The position numbers and the translations under genes were made by a program. From Chryseobacterium sp. CH21 (GTDB taxonomy: Bacteria; Bacteroidota; Bacteroidia; Flavobacteriales; Weeksellaceae): 64,000 bases of DNA. The notes under the pieces were generated by a model. The model was not told where the DNA came from. It made no database searches and was given only the letters and a program-made list of their open reading frames with translations. The stretch covers positions 62,001 to 126,000 of the forward strand of contig NZ_QICI01000050.1 of assembly GCF_004119445.1 (NCBI RefSeq), written 5' to 3'. Shown here piece after piece: positions 9,556 to 19,759 of the stretch. Position 1 is the stretch's first letter, and each line of letters starts with the position of its first letter.

Positions 9556-10350
9556 ATGCAAAACTACCTGGACCTTTTACAGCATATTTTAGATAACGGA
9601 ACTGATAAAACCGATAGAACAGGCACTGGAACAAGAAGTGTGTTCGGATATCAGTTAAGATATGATCTGTCAAAAGGATTTCCTTTGGTAACTACCAAAA
9701 AAGTGCATTTGAAATCTATTGTTTATGAGCTGCTTTGGTTTCTGAAAGGAGATACCAATATCAAATACCTTAAAGATAACGGAGTAAGCATCTGGGATGA
9801 ATGGGCCAATGAAAATGGAGATCTTGGGCCGGTTTACGGAGCACAATGGAGAAGTTGGAGTGGTGCAGACGGAAAAGTAGTGGATCAGATTACAGAAGTA
9901 ATTGATCAGATTAAGAAGAACCCGGATTCCCGAAGACTCATTGTATCAGCGTGGAATGTTGCGGAAATTCCTAATATGGCTTTGGCGCCTTGTCACGCTT
10001 TGTTTCAGTTTTATGTAGCAGATGGTAAATTATCCTTACAGTTATATCAGAGAAGTGCAGACGTATTCCTTGGAGTACCATTCAATATTGCAAGTTATGC
10101 TTTACTCTTGATGATGGTAGCACAGGTTTGTGATCTGGAAGTTGGAGATTATGTTCACAGTTTTGGAGATGTTCATATTTACAATAACCACTTTGAGCAG
10201 GTGAACAGACAGCTTGGAAGAGAACCTAGATCACTTCCTACTATGAAGCTGAATCCAGAGGTAAAAAACATTTTCGATTTTGATTTTGAAGACTTTACCT
10301 TAGAAAACTATGATCCGCATCCTGGGATTAAAGCCCCTGTAGCAATTTAA
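9556..10350 (+). CDS. thyA: Thymidylate synthase
   Basis: 264 aa, the same length as the E. coli enzyme. Converts dUMP to dTMP with methylenetetrahydrofolate. Visible motifs: [13 protein letters not shown] (phosphate-binding Arg), [31 protein letters not shown], catalytic Cys146 in [32 protein letters not shown], and the C-terminal [10 protein letters not shown]. Every key residue is present. The start was chosen at the ATG at 9556 because it fits the family start [12 protein letters not shown] and the upstream promoter box. Followed by a short AT-rich gap. Confidence 0.98.
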   Translation: MQNYLDLLQHILDNGTDKTDRTGTGTRSVFGYQLRYDLSKGFPLVTTKKVHLKSIVYELLWFLKGDTNIKYLKDNGVSIWDEWANENGDLGPVYGAQWRSWSGADGKVVDQITEVIDQIKKNPDSRRLIVSAWNVAEIPNMALAPCHALFQFYVADGKLSLQLYQRSADVFLGVPFNIASYALLLMMVAQVCDLEVGDYVHSFGDVHIYNNHFEQVNRQLGREPRSLPTMKLNPEVKNIFDFDFEDFTLENYDPHPGIKAPVAI

Positions 10351-10451
10351 GATCTTGTCATATTAACCTGATATCCTTTTTTTTATTAATATAAGTCTGT
10401 TATTTTTAACATTAATAAAAATATTATCTTATTGTAATTTTAAAAAATAAT

Positions 10452-11888
10452 ATGAAGGAAAAAATAAACAATCATTATCTGACATTTTTGAATGTTTTAA
10501 TCATTGTTTATAATCTTTATATCGGTCTGTCCATTTTTAAAGAAAAAGTAATACTAACGGATGATTTGGCAAGGGTATATGAATTAAGAACCATTTCAGG
10601 ATCATATTTCAATTATATCCATTCCTTTCTGGATTCTGTGACCATGGCAGCCAGACCAGTTTCAGGATTAGTGACGGGATCTCTGTTTTATCTGGCAAAA
10701 AATAATGAATCTGTCTATTTTTGGGACTCCTTTTTTTCCACTTTCATTAGCGGTTGTTTATTGGGTAGCTAAAAATATAGTATCAAAAGAATTGGCCAGC
10801 TTGATTACTTTATTGTATTCGTGCTCCGTGATTGGTACAAGTATTCAGTTTTCTCCTCTTATGCTTAATTCCAATCTGGCAACAATTTTCTTTGCTTTGA
10901 GCATTTATTATGCCTATGTTCGGGACAAAATTGTACCCAGTTCCTTGTTTTTCATTGCCTCGGTATTGAGTTATGAAATATTTCTTCCTTTAATACTGCT
11001 CAATCTTTTTCTTATTAAAGAAAATAAAAAACGTATTCTGTTTGCAATTCTTACTACAGGATTCATTGTTATTTTCAGAAAGATTATCCAGCCCGGCCTA
11101 TTTGTAAATTCTTATGAGAGAGAGTTTGTTGGTAAAATCTTTGAATTAAAGAGGGTTGCGCTTGTGGTGATTTTTGATCTGAAACTATTCTTTAAAGATA
11201 TTTTTATGGTGATCTATAAAGGAGTGTTGAATATGAAAAAATGCATGTTTTAGAAATTGTATTATCATTTATCATTCCTTCAATAGTGTATAAAGTATTT
11301 TGTAATTATGACTTTAAAAGCAGAGTGACAAACTTAAAAAAGCTGAGCTTAATTTCTTTTATATCAATAGTATTAGGATTGAGTATCTTCCTTTTTTCAT
11401 CCTATGTTCCAACTCTTTTCGGATTTGATAACAGGAATCTTGGAGCCATACGGCTTTTTTATTCCCTGTTTATTATTTCAGGAGTCATTTGGCTTTCAAT
11501 AAAACTAAAATTGAAACAGAAAACAATCAGTATATTTCTATCGGTAATCACTTTTTTTCTTGTGATTACCAATATCAGTGTAAAAGATTCATGGATCTAT
11601 GCAACTAAGTTTAATAACGAATTATTCAGCAAACTGAATACCGCGATCAAAGAAAATAATATTGAGAATGGTAATATCTGTCTGGAATATGATATGTCTG
11701 ATGAACTTAAATCCAACCCCAATCTTATATTGAGAGAACCTCTTTTTTATAATGACTGGGAAGCCCCTTTACTAAGTGAAATGAACGGAATTGATCCCAA
11801 AAAAATTCATGTTTACAATAAGGATAGAAAGGTGAGTTGTGAGATAATATTTCATTATAAAAACGGGAGAATGACCCGTGCAAAATAG
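10452..11888 (+). CDS. Polytopic membrane protein, glycosyltransferase-like (frameshifted in this assembly)
   Basis: One gene read in three pieces. It has roughly ten hydrophobic segments and a hydrophilic C-terminal domain of about 110 residues. The layout (LTDDLARVYEL near the start of the first outer loop, then many TM helices) is like GtrII/GT-C type membrane sugar transferases, but I see no decisive motif. The breaks are at a T7 run (10731-10737, one T too many: DSFFPLSLAVVYWV when corrected) and an A6 run (11236-11241, one A too few: MKKMHVLEIV). Corrected length is 1437, or 478 aa. Stands alone between thyA and a small gene. Confidence 0.6.
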
Positions 11889-11950
11889 TTCTGATTACAA
11901 ATTATACGGAGATAAATTCTTCAGTACACTTTCTTTTGGTAATTGTTTCT

Positions 11951-11958
11951 TACATTTG
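11951..11958 (+). promoter_or_regulatory. -7 promoter box for the small gene at 12046
   Basis: TACATTTG matches TAnnTTTG; TTTTG lies at 11934-11938 though closer than usual. It implies a leader of about 80 bases and probably drives both the small gene and the aminopeptidase gene 26 bases after it. Confidence 0.45.
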
Positions 11959-12045
11959 AAAGAACAACTTCAACTCCTTGAAGCCTTAGAAAAGGAACAG
12001 ATGGGAAGGTGTATATGATAAAGTTCAAATGTTTAAAAATAAATC

Positions 12046-12264
12046 ATGAAGTATTTAAAAATCAATATCGAAGAAAATGCAGACATTGAAGCCCTGAAAA
12101 ATGCAGTACTTCAGTTAAAAGGTGTAGCCTCAGCAGAAATAGTAGATGATGAAAACCCTGAAAGTGAATTGAAAAAAGCCTTTGCCAAAACCAAAGAACA
12201 GCTTAAAACAGGTGATTATGAAACCTTAGTCAATGATATTTTTGATATCATCATTAAAAAATAA
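12046..12264 (+). CDS. Small conserved-looking protein (72 aa)
   Basis: An acidic/basic helix-rich 72-residue protein: a beta-alpha start (MKYLKINIEENADIEALKNAV), a short strand VASAEIVDD, then a helical C-terminus ending IIIKK. It somewhat resembles the small DUF2683-type proteins, but I cannot name the family with confidence. No signal peptide or membrane segment. It lies 26 bases before the M1 aminopeptidase gene and shares its direction, so the two may be cotranscribed. Function unknown. Confidence 0.65.
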   Translation: MKYLKINIEENADIEALKNAVLQLKGVASAEIVDDENPESELKKAFAKTKEQLKTGDYETLVNDIFDIIIKK

Positions 12265-12290
12265 TTCTAAAAAAATAATAAAGCAGACCA

Positions 12291-14799
12291 ATGAGAAAGG
12301 CCATTTTGTCAATTGCTATACTCGGGATTTTATTTTCCGCAAACGTATCGGCACAAACTGAAACTTCAGGAAGGGATAAAGTATACAGAGCTACCCCAAC
12401 CAAAGTAACAGAACTTAAACATACCAAGCTGAAAGTAAATTTTGATTATCAGAAAGAACAGATGAATGGGGAAGAATGGCTTACTGCCTCACCTTATTTT
12501 TATGCTTCCAATGAACTGACGCTTGATGCAAAAGGAATGCTGATTCATGAAGTAGCTCTTGATAATAACGGTAAAAAATCTCCTTTAAAATACGATTACA
12601 AAAATGATATCCTGAAAATTAGCCTGGATAAAACCTACCAGAAAAATCAGGATTATACCGTGTATATCAAATATACATCACGCCCAAATGAAGTGAAACA
12701 GCAGGGAAGTATGGCAATTAACGATGCGAAAGGACTGTATTTCATCAATCCTCAGGGCACAGAATCGGATAAGCCGACACAAATCTGGACACAAGGGGAA
12801 ACAGAATCTTCATCTGCATGGTTTCCTACTATTGATAAACCCAACCAAAAAACGACACAGGAAATCTATATGACGGTTCCTGATAAATATGTTACCCTTT
12901 CCAACGGCCTTCTGAAAGAATCTAAAAAAGAATCCAACGGACTTAGAACCGATCATTGGGTGATGGATAAGAGACATTCTACTTACCTTTTCTTTATGGG
13001 AGTAGGAGAGTATGCCATTGTGAAAGACAAATGGAAAAATATTCCGGTTGATTATTACATTGAAAAAGAATACGAACCTTATGCGAAGCAGATTTACGGA
13101 AATACTCCGGAAATGATTGACTTTTTTCCAAAAAACTAAACTATGACTACCCCTGGGCGAAATATGCTCAGATCTCCGGAAGAGATTACGTAAGCGGAGC
13201 AATGGAAAATACCACTGCAACCCTTCACGGAAGTGATATTCTTCAGAAACCAGGACAGCTTATTGATGAAAATACATGGGAAGATACCATCGCTCACGAA
13301 TTATTTCACCATTGGTTTGGAGATCTGGTAACAGCAGAAAGCTGGAGCAATCTTACCGTTAACGAATCTTTTGCCAACTATTCCGAATACCTTTGGAATG
13401 AATATAAATATGGAAAAGACCAGGCAGATTATCACCTGATGACCGATGTGAATCAATATATTCACAATCCATCCGACTTTAATAAAAATCTGGTGAGGTT
13501 CAATTATGAATCCCGCGAAGATGTTTTTGATCTGGTAACGTATCAGAAAGGAGGTGGAATTTTAAACATGCTGAGAAACTATCTGGGAGATGATGCATTC
13601 TTTGCCGGAATAAATGATTATTGAAAACCAACGAATATCAGAACGCAGAAGCACACCAGCTAAGACTGTCGTTTGAAAAAGTATCCGGTAAAGACTTAAA
13701 CTGGTTCTTTAATCAATGGTATTTTGGAAACGGAAATCCGAAAATAAACTACTCATTTACATTTGAACCTGTGAAAAAGCAGGTGACGGTAACCATTAAT
13801 CAAACTCAGGAAAAGCCATTTGAATTTCCTCTGGCTTTAGATGTATATGACAACGGGAAACCTAAAAGGTACAACGTCTGGGTAAATGCAGAAGCCAAAA
13901 ATACATTCAGTTTTGATGTTTCTAAAGCTCCGGATCTGGTAAACATCAATGCAGACGGAGTTTTATTGGCAGAAATTACAGATACCAAAACTCCGGAGCA
14001 AAACCTAATGCAGTTTACCAACTCTAAGGAGTTCAAAAGCAGATATCTGGCTTTAAACGGAATCAAAGATCAGACTGGAAAAAGCCCTGCTGTAGTAAAA
14101 TTATTGGCTGCTGCATTGAAAGATCCTTTCTTCAGAGTAAGAATAAAAGCTTTGAATCTAATAGATCTTACCAACCCTGAACAAATGAAGGCATTAGGTG
14201 CTGAAGTTGAAAAGTTAGCTTCCAATGATCCTAAAACATTAACTCAGGCTGCTGCTATTGCAGCTTTAGGAAAAACAAAAGACAAAAAATACCTTCCTTT
14301 ATTTGAAAAAGGGGTAAGTGCAGTTTCTAATGCTGTGAAAGGAAGTTCAATGGGAGCAATTCTTTCTGTTGATCCGTCGAGAGCCAATAACCTGGCAGAT
14401 AAAATTGATATGAAAGGAGCTTCAGATGCACTGCAGGCACAACTACTCCCAATTATTGTAAAGAATAAGATCGCATCCCAGATAGAAAACATTGCTCCTT
14501 TGGCAGCCTTTTATCCTTTTATTAAATTCCAGAATCCGGAGTTAGGAAAAGCCGCAGAAGATGGTTTCAACTGGATTATGACTTCTGATAATCTGAAAGC
14601 AACAGAAAGTATCACGAAAATAACAGGATACGCCAAAAACCAGATGGCAGACAATCCACAGGCTAAAATGATGATGGTTCAAATGCTGAAAGACGGCTTG
14701 AGTAAAAAAATGGAACTGCTCAAGCAGAATCCACAAAATGCAGCAAGTATCAATAAGCAGATTGATGTCATTAATAAAGCAATTGAAAACTACAAGTAA
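12291..14799 (+). CDS. Secreted M1-family aminopeptidase (frameshifted in this assembly)
   Basis: Signal peptide ending NVSAQ; N-terminal beta domain; substrate-binding motif GAMEN (about residue 301); zinc site HELFHHW with the second Glu in NESFANYSE (HExxH, 18 residues, E; about 335-358); then a long alpha-helical HEAT-like C-terminal region. All catalytic residues are present. Two frame breaks: T6 at 13132-13137 (one T missing; corrected to IDFFSKKLNYDYPWAKY) and TT at 13621-13622 (one T missing; corrected to NDYLKTNEYQNAEAH). Length plus two is 2511, giving 836 aa, usual for the family. Removes N-terminal residues from peptides in the periplasm or outside the cell. Confidence 0.92.
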
Positions 14800-14807
14800 A
14801 CAGATAG

Positions 14808-14833
14808 AGCCGGCAGATTTGTCGGCTTTTTTT
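14808..14833 (+). terminator. Rho-independent terminator of the aminopeptidase gene
   Basis: Stem AGCCGGCA / TGTCGGCT around a short loop, then T7, nine bases past the stop. Confidence 0.85.
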
Positions 14834-14944
14834 ATTCCCTATATTATAAAATACATTGATTTTTAATGATGTTGCAAAAATCAGCACTTTTAACCATCGT
14901 TTTTTGCATTATCTTTCATAAATTCGTTTAAAATTTAGACAATT

Positions 14945-16270
14945 ATGAGTTTTGGAATTGAAGCAGCGGGCTATTATGTGCCTGGTTTATATTTGGAGAT
15001 TAAGGATTTAGCAGAAAAAAGAGGAATAGAACCAGCAAAATTGGAAAAAGGCTTAGGTCTTCATAAAATGGGACTTTCTGATGTTCACGAAGACGCTGCT
15101 ACTTTTGCAGCAGAAGCATTACTGAAGCTTATAAAAGATTATGATATCAATCCTAAGGAAATAGCAAGAGTCTATCTGGGAACAGAAAGTGCTGTGGATG
15201 CGGCAAAACCTACAGCTTCTTATGCTGTACAAATGGTGGAGAAGGTATTGGAAGAAGAATTTGGAACACGATGTTTCAAAAATTGTGATGTACTTGATAT
15301 GACTTTTGCCTGTGTAGGAGCAGTGGATGCATTACATAACGCTTTGGATTTTGTAAGAGTAAATCCTGATAAAAAGGCTGTGGTGATTGCCAGTGATTAT
15401 GCAAAATATGAATTGGCTTCTTCAGGAGAATATACGCAGGGAGGTGGAGCTGTAGCTCTTTTGGTTTCATCAAAACCTGATCTTCTTGAAATCGAGAATA
15501 ACTGGGGCGTTGCTTCAGAAAGTGTTTTTGATTTTTTTAAACCTAGAAGATCATACCTTAAAGAAGATTTGAAGGACGCTCCGGAGAATTATCCCGAAAA
15601 AATTGAAATTTTTACAGATGAACCTGTTTTTGACGGACAATATTCTAACCAATGTTATCAGGATAGAATAAAAGAAGCTTATTATCATTATAAAGAAATC
15701 ACTAGGCAGGAAAAACCTTATGAAAACTGGAAATATATTATCTTCCACCTTCCATATGCTTTCCATGGAAAAAGAGTGTTTACAGAAATTTATAGTCTTG
15801 AAAATGATCTTTCCTATGAAACAGCAGATGAACAGAAGGCGGTTGCAAAATCTGAAAACTATCTGAAATTAATCAACGATAAGATAGAAAAGACGCAAAG
15901 AGCTTCTTCTGAGATAGGGAATATGTATACAGCTTCTGTTTTTATGGCATTTCTTTCTGCATTACAAACATCTTTTGACGAAAATGAAGAACTTTCAGGA
16001 GAGGAAATAGGATTTGTAGGGTATGGAAGCGGCTCGAAATCAAAGGTATTTGCCGGAAAAGTTTCTGGAAACTGGAAAAGAGTAGTAGAGAAATGGAATT
16101 TATTTGAAAGTTTAAACCAAAGAACTGCTGTCGACTTCGAAACCTATGAGAAGCTTCACAGAAAACAGTTAAAGGAATCTGTAAACAACCAATACAAATG
16201 CTTTGGACTTGTTTCCATTGAAACTGAAAATCCGGTTTTGATTGGAGCCAGATATTACAGGTATCAATAG
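14945..16270 (+). CDS. Hydroxymethylglutaryl-CoA synthase family protein
   Basis: 441 aa thiolase-fold protein. The nucleophile region DMTFACVGAVDALHNAL carries the catalytic Cys, preceded by VYLGTESAVDAAKPT; the later FHLPYAFHGKRVF supplies the His, and GSGSKSKVF is the C-terminal glycine loop. Condenses acetyl-CoA with acetoacetyl-CoA to HMG-CoA. Flavobacteria make isoprenoids by the mevalonate route, where this enzyme is the entry step, so that role is likely. Related family members act in polyketide beta-branching; no polyketide genes are near, which argues against that. Monocistronic, with its own terminator. Confidence 0.87.
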   Translation: MSFGIEAAGYYVPGLYLEIKDLAEKRGIEPAKLEKGLGLHKMGLSDVHEDAATFAAEALLKLIKDYDINPKEIARVYLGTESAVDAAKPTASYAVQMVEKVLEEEFGTRCFKNCDVLDMTFACVGAVDALHNALDFVRVNPDKKAVVIASDYAKYELASSGEYTQGGGAVALLVSSKPDLLEIENNWGVASESVFDFFKPRRSYLKEDLKDAPENYPEKIEIFTDEPVFDGQYSNQCYQDRIKEAYYHYKEITRQEKPYENWKYIIFHLPYAFHGKRVFTEIYSLENDLSYETADEQKAVAKSENYLKLINDKIEKTQRASSEIGNMYTASVFMAFLSALQTSFDENEELSGEEIGFVGYGSGSKSKVFAGKVSGNWKRVVEKWNLFESLNQRTAVDFETYEKLHRKQLKESVNNQYKCFGLVSIETENPVLIGARYYRYQ

Positions 16271-16295
16271 TAAAACTATTTTAAATGTAAAATAT

Positions 16296-16332
16296 AAAGC
16301 ATCCCATATTTTGGGGTGCTTTACTTTTTTAT
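16296..16332 (+). terminator. Rho-independent terminator
   Basis: Stem AAAGCATCCC (16296-16305) / GGGGTGCTTT (16313-16322) with loop ATATTTT, then a T-rich tract. Confidence 0.85.
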
Positions 16333-16894
16333 CAATGTAAAAGTGAAGCAAAATTTTATTGTTTCTACAGTTGAATTATTTTTAATTTAAATGATAAAAT
16401 GGTTAAAAAAATACAGCGAATATGAATGGTGAATTTACTAGCATTAACCTAATGATGAATATGGTGTATTAACTGTTTTTTAATTTTAATCTGAACGAGA
16501 CTGCCTTAAAATAGAGGGTATCCGGCTTTTAAAGTGTGTTTTTTATATAAAATTTAAGGAAATTCATCGTTTTTTTCTCCATTTTTATCAAAATTAACAA
16601 TTCAAGTTATTTATTTATTTCATTTAAAATGTATTTTTTGGTTAATTTTTTTAATTAAATATTTTAAATTAATGTAATTTGATTTTAATTTTAAAATTTA
16701 TTAAAATTCCGTTAATGTTTAAATTGGCTTATTTTTCGTTAATTTTTTAAATACAATTAAAATGATTCTACATCATTTTTTAAGTATGGATGTGAATCTC
16801 TCCTTTCTGGAAGCCTGTTTTCAGCGTTTGATGAATTGATGGTATAGATATTTATCGACATATTTGTCCCTTGAATATATTAAAATCTGTTAAT
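16333..16894 (+). promoter_or_regulatory. Long AT-rich leader/promoter region upstream of SusC
   Basis: About 560 bases with no coding potential and very high A+T (long T and A tracts around 16600-16760). A near-consensus -7 box CATATTTG (one mismatch) lies at 16858-16865, 30 bases before the ATG at 16895. Nothing else recognisable. Confidence 0.45.
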
Positions 16895-19747
16895 ATGAAT
16901 GTGAAATTAAGCGTTTTGACAGTCGGTGTTCTGTTTTTTACAGGACAGACTGTATTAGCTCAGGAAAAGGACTCTAAGAACAGTAAGGACAAGGAGACAA
17001 AACTTGAGGAAGTTGTTGTTTTAGGGTATAGCAAGACTGCTACTAAAGCGAAAACAACTACATCTTCGGTTACTGTTGGTTCTGAAACCTTAGAAAACAG
17101 ACCTAATATCTCGGTACTGAGCTCTATCCAGGGTACAGCTCCCGGGATCGTAGTAAATTCAGCATCTGGATCTCCAGGTTCTGGAAAATTCAATATTTTG
17201 ATCAGAGGTGCAAGTTCCCTTAATGGTTCTACAGATCCTCTATACGTTGTGGATGGAGTAATTACTTCCGGTTCTCAGTTTAGAAACCTGAACTCTTATG
17301 ACATTGATACGTTCAGTATCCTGAAAGATGCTCAGGCAACTGCTATCTATGGTAACAGAGCGGCGAACGGAGTTGTAGTAATTACAACTAAAGGTGGAAA
17401 ATTCAACTCTGGAATGAAGGTATCTTACGATGCATTAACTTCGTTCAGCAAACTACCTACTTCTGACTATAACATGTCAGACGGTAGACAACTTTTACAA
17501 ATTCAAAAGAATTTAGCAACTGGTAAAGGTAATACCTTAACACAGGATCAGATCAATAACTGGGGTACTAATACAGACTGGAGTAAGCAATTTACCCGTA
17601 TAGGTATTTCTCAGCAACACAACCTTTCCATTACAGGAGGTGGGGAAAACATCAATAACTTTTTATCTCTAGGATATCTTGATAGTGAAGGTACTGTAAA
17701 ATCTACAGACTTCAAGAGATTTACAATGAGAAATAACCTTAATGGTAAGTCTAAAAACGGAAAATTAACTTTCGGGGCTATTATGGGGTTAGGATATTCC
17801 AGAAGAAACCAGCTGGATGATGAAACAAACACAGGTATTTCTAACAATACACTTCAGAACCCTTTATTCGGAAGTGTGCTTTCATTACCATATGCAACAC
17901 CTTCTCCATATGCTAACGGGCTTGAGCTCTATAATGCTATCAAAGGAGATGCTACCAATAACAGACACTGGATTCTTCAGGATAACATCAATGGGGGAAT
18001 CAGAAACAGATTTACTGAATTAAGTATCTCTGCCAATGCTAATGTAAACTACAAAATTACAGATTATTTAAGCGTTGGAAACAGAACAGGTATAGAGTAT
18101 AAGCAATACGACAGAACTTTCGCAAGATCACCACTTGGATATCTGGCTATCAGTGTAGCAAAAGGAGACGGATCTACATATGGAGGATTTGAAGATTTTT
18201 CTACAATAAAAGATCTTACGTTCAACAGTATTACGAATATTACATTCAATAAATCTTTTGGAGATCATACCATTAGTGCTGGTGCATACATGGACTATAT
18301 TAAAGCTCATGTAACTACAAATACTCAAAGACAAAATGGTCTGAACCCATTACAGTGGGAATTTGGTGCAGGAACTGGTTATATTCCATTTAACCCGGAT
18401 ACACCAAACATTTACAGACCTTCTAACAGTGCTACAAAAGTAACAGCTGGTACCTTAGCTTACTTTGGAACTGTAGATTATGATTACAAAGATAAATATG
18501 GAGTAAGTGGAGTTGTAAGAAGAGATGGTTCTTACCGTTTCCTTCCTACCAACAGATGGGAGACGTTTTGGTCAGTTGCAGCAAGATGGAATATCGACAA
18601 AGAAGAATTTATGGCTAATTCCGGATTCAGATTGCTTAAGCTAAGAGCTTCAATCGGTACTACAGGTAACCAGAACTTAGGAATTGCCAGTGATAACCAA
18701 AACCCATTAGCACTTCTTCCAAATAACTTCCTTAATCTTTATAATGGTGTCTCAGGTTACCAGAATTTATTGGGATATAACTTTGTAAACTTATCAAACC
18801 CTTCTCTAGAGTGGGAGCAGGTAAAACAAAGTAACATTGGATTAGACTTTAACTATAAAGGATTGGTTGAAGGTAGTGTTGATTACTATCAGAAAAGAAC
18901 ATCAAGAATGTTCAATGACATTCAAAAATCATCTGCTACAGGATATTACTCAATCAGAGGTAACGACGGTGTTCTTGACAACAAAGGTATTGAAGGGATG
19001 ATCAAGTACAACGTGATCAGAAACGAAAATACAAAAGTATCTGTTTTTGTGAACGGTGCATACAACTCGAACAAGATTGTTTCTATGAACAGTGAAAACC
19101 TTGCAGGAGATGTGGTAAATGCTATCGGTGGACCTGCTGGTCAGTATCAGCTATATTCATACGTTGGGGTAAACCGTGACAACGGAAACTTACAGTTCCT
19201 TGACAAAAACGGAAACATTACTGAAGCACCAACATCTGCAGACAGAGTATTGACTGGAAAATCCAGATATGCTAAGTTTACAGGAGGTTTCGGATTCAAT
19301 GTGCAACATAAAGGATGGTTCCTTGATACATTATTCTCTTTCCAACAAGGAGGATGGATCTATGATAACTTACAATCATGGATTATGGATCCAAATGCAG
19401 CCGCAACAAGAAACCTTTCAGCGGATTTATTGAATGCATGGACTCCTGATAACAGAGATACTGATGTGCCTGCATTAAAAGCGAGCAATCTTAGCTTAGG
19501 TTCTTCAGACAGATTCTTACACAAATCAGACTTTATCAGACTTAAGAATATTTCTGTAGGATATAACTTCAGCAAAAGCCAGTTAGGTAAACTGCCGGTA
19601 AAAGGAATCAAAGTATTTGTTCAGGCAGAAAACCTTTATACCTGGACAGATTGGAAAGGATTTGATCCTGAGCCAATTACTTCGTATTCACTAAATGTTT
19701 ATCCTAACCCAAAAACCGTATCTGTAGGTTTAAATGTTGATTTTTAA
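16895..19747 (+). CDS. SusC/RagA-family TonB-linked outer-membrane transporter
   Basis: About 950 aa. Signal peptide ending TVLAQ; unlike many SusC proteins it lacks the N-terminal carboxypeptidase-regulatory-like domain and goes almost straight to the TonB box/plug (KLEEVVVLGYS). SusC hallmark motifs: GSGKFNILIRGASSLNGSTDPLYVVDG and ILKDAQATAIYGNRAANGVV. The barrel ends VSVGLNVDF. The ATG at 16895 was taken because the preceding in-frame TTG at 16871 lies too close to the promoter. It pairs with the SusD gene 12 bases downstream; together they import oligomers (glycan or peptide). No polysaccharide-degrading enzyme adjoins, so the substrate cannot be assigned. Confidence 0.95.
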   Translation: MNVKLSVLTVGVLFFTGQTVLAQEKDSKNSKDKETKLEEVVVLGYSKTATKAKTTTSSVTVGSETLENRPNISVLSSIQGTAPGIVVNSASGSPGSGKFNILIRGASSLNGSTDPLYVVDGVITSGSQFRNLNSYDIDTFSILKDAQATAIYGNRAANGVVVITTKGGKFNSGMKVSYDALTSFSKLPTSDYNMSDGRQLLQIQKNLATGKGNTLTQDQINNWGTNTDWSKQFTRIGISQQHNLSITGGGENINNFLSLGYLDSEGTVKSTDFKRFTMRNNLNGKSKNGKLTFGAIMGLGYSRRNQLDDETNTGISNNTLQNPLFGSVLSLPYATPSPYANGLELYNAIKGDATNNRHWILQDNINGGIRNRFTELSISANANVNYKITDYLSVGNRTGIEYKQYDRTFARSPLGYLAISVAKGDGSTYGGFEDFSTIKDLTFNSITNITFNKSFGDHTISAGAYMDYIKAHVTTNTQRQNGLNPLQWEFGAGTGYIPFNPDTPNIYRPSNSATKVTAGTLAYFGTVDYDYKDKYGVSGVVRRDGSYRFLPTNRWETFWSVAARWNIDKEEFMANSGFRLLKLRASIGTTGNQNLGIASDNQNPLALLPNNFLNLYNGVSGYQNLLGYNFVNLSNPSLEWEQVKQSNIGLDFNYKGLVEGSVDYYQKRTSRMFNDIQKSSATGYYSIRGNDGVLDNKGIEGMIKYNVIRNENTKVSVFVNGAYNSNKIVSMNSENLAGDVVNAIGGPAGQYQLYSYVGVNRDNGNLQFLDKNGNITEAPTSADRVLTGKSRYAKFTGGFGFNVQHKGWFLDTLFSFQQGGWIYDNLQSWIMDPNAAATRNLSADLLNAWTPDNRDTDVPALKASNLSLGSSDRFLHKSDFIRLKNISVGYNFSKSQLGKLPVKGIKVFVQAENLYTWTDWKGFDPEPITSYSLNVYPNPKTVSVGLNVDF

Positions 19748-19759
19748 TAGAGAAGAATT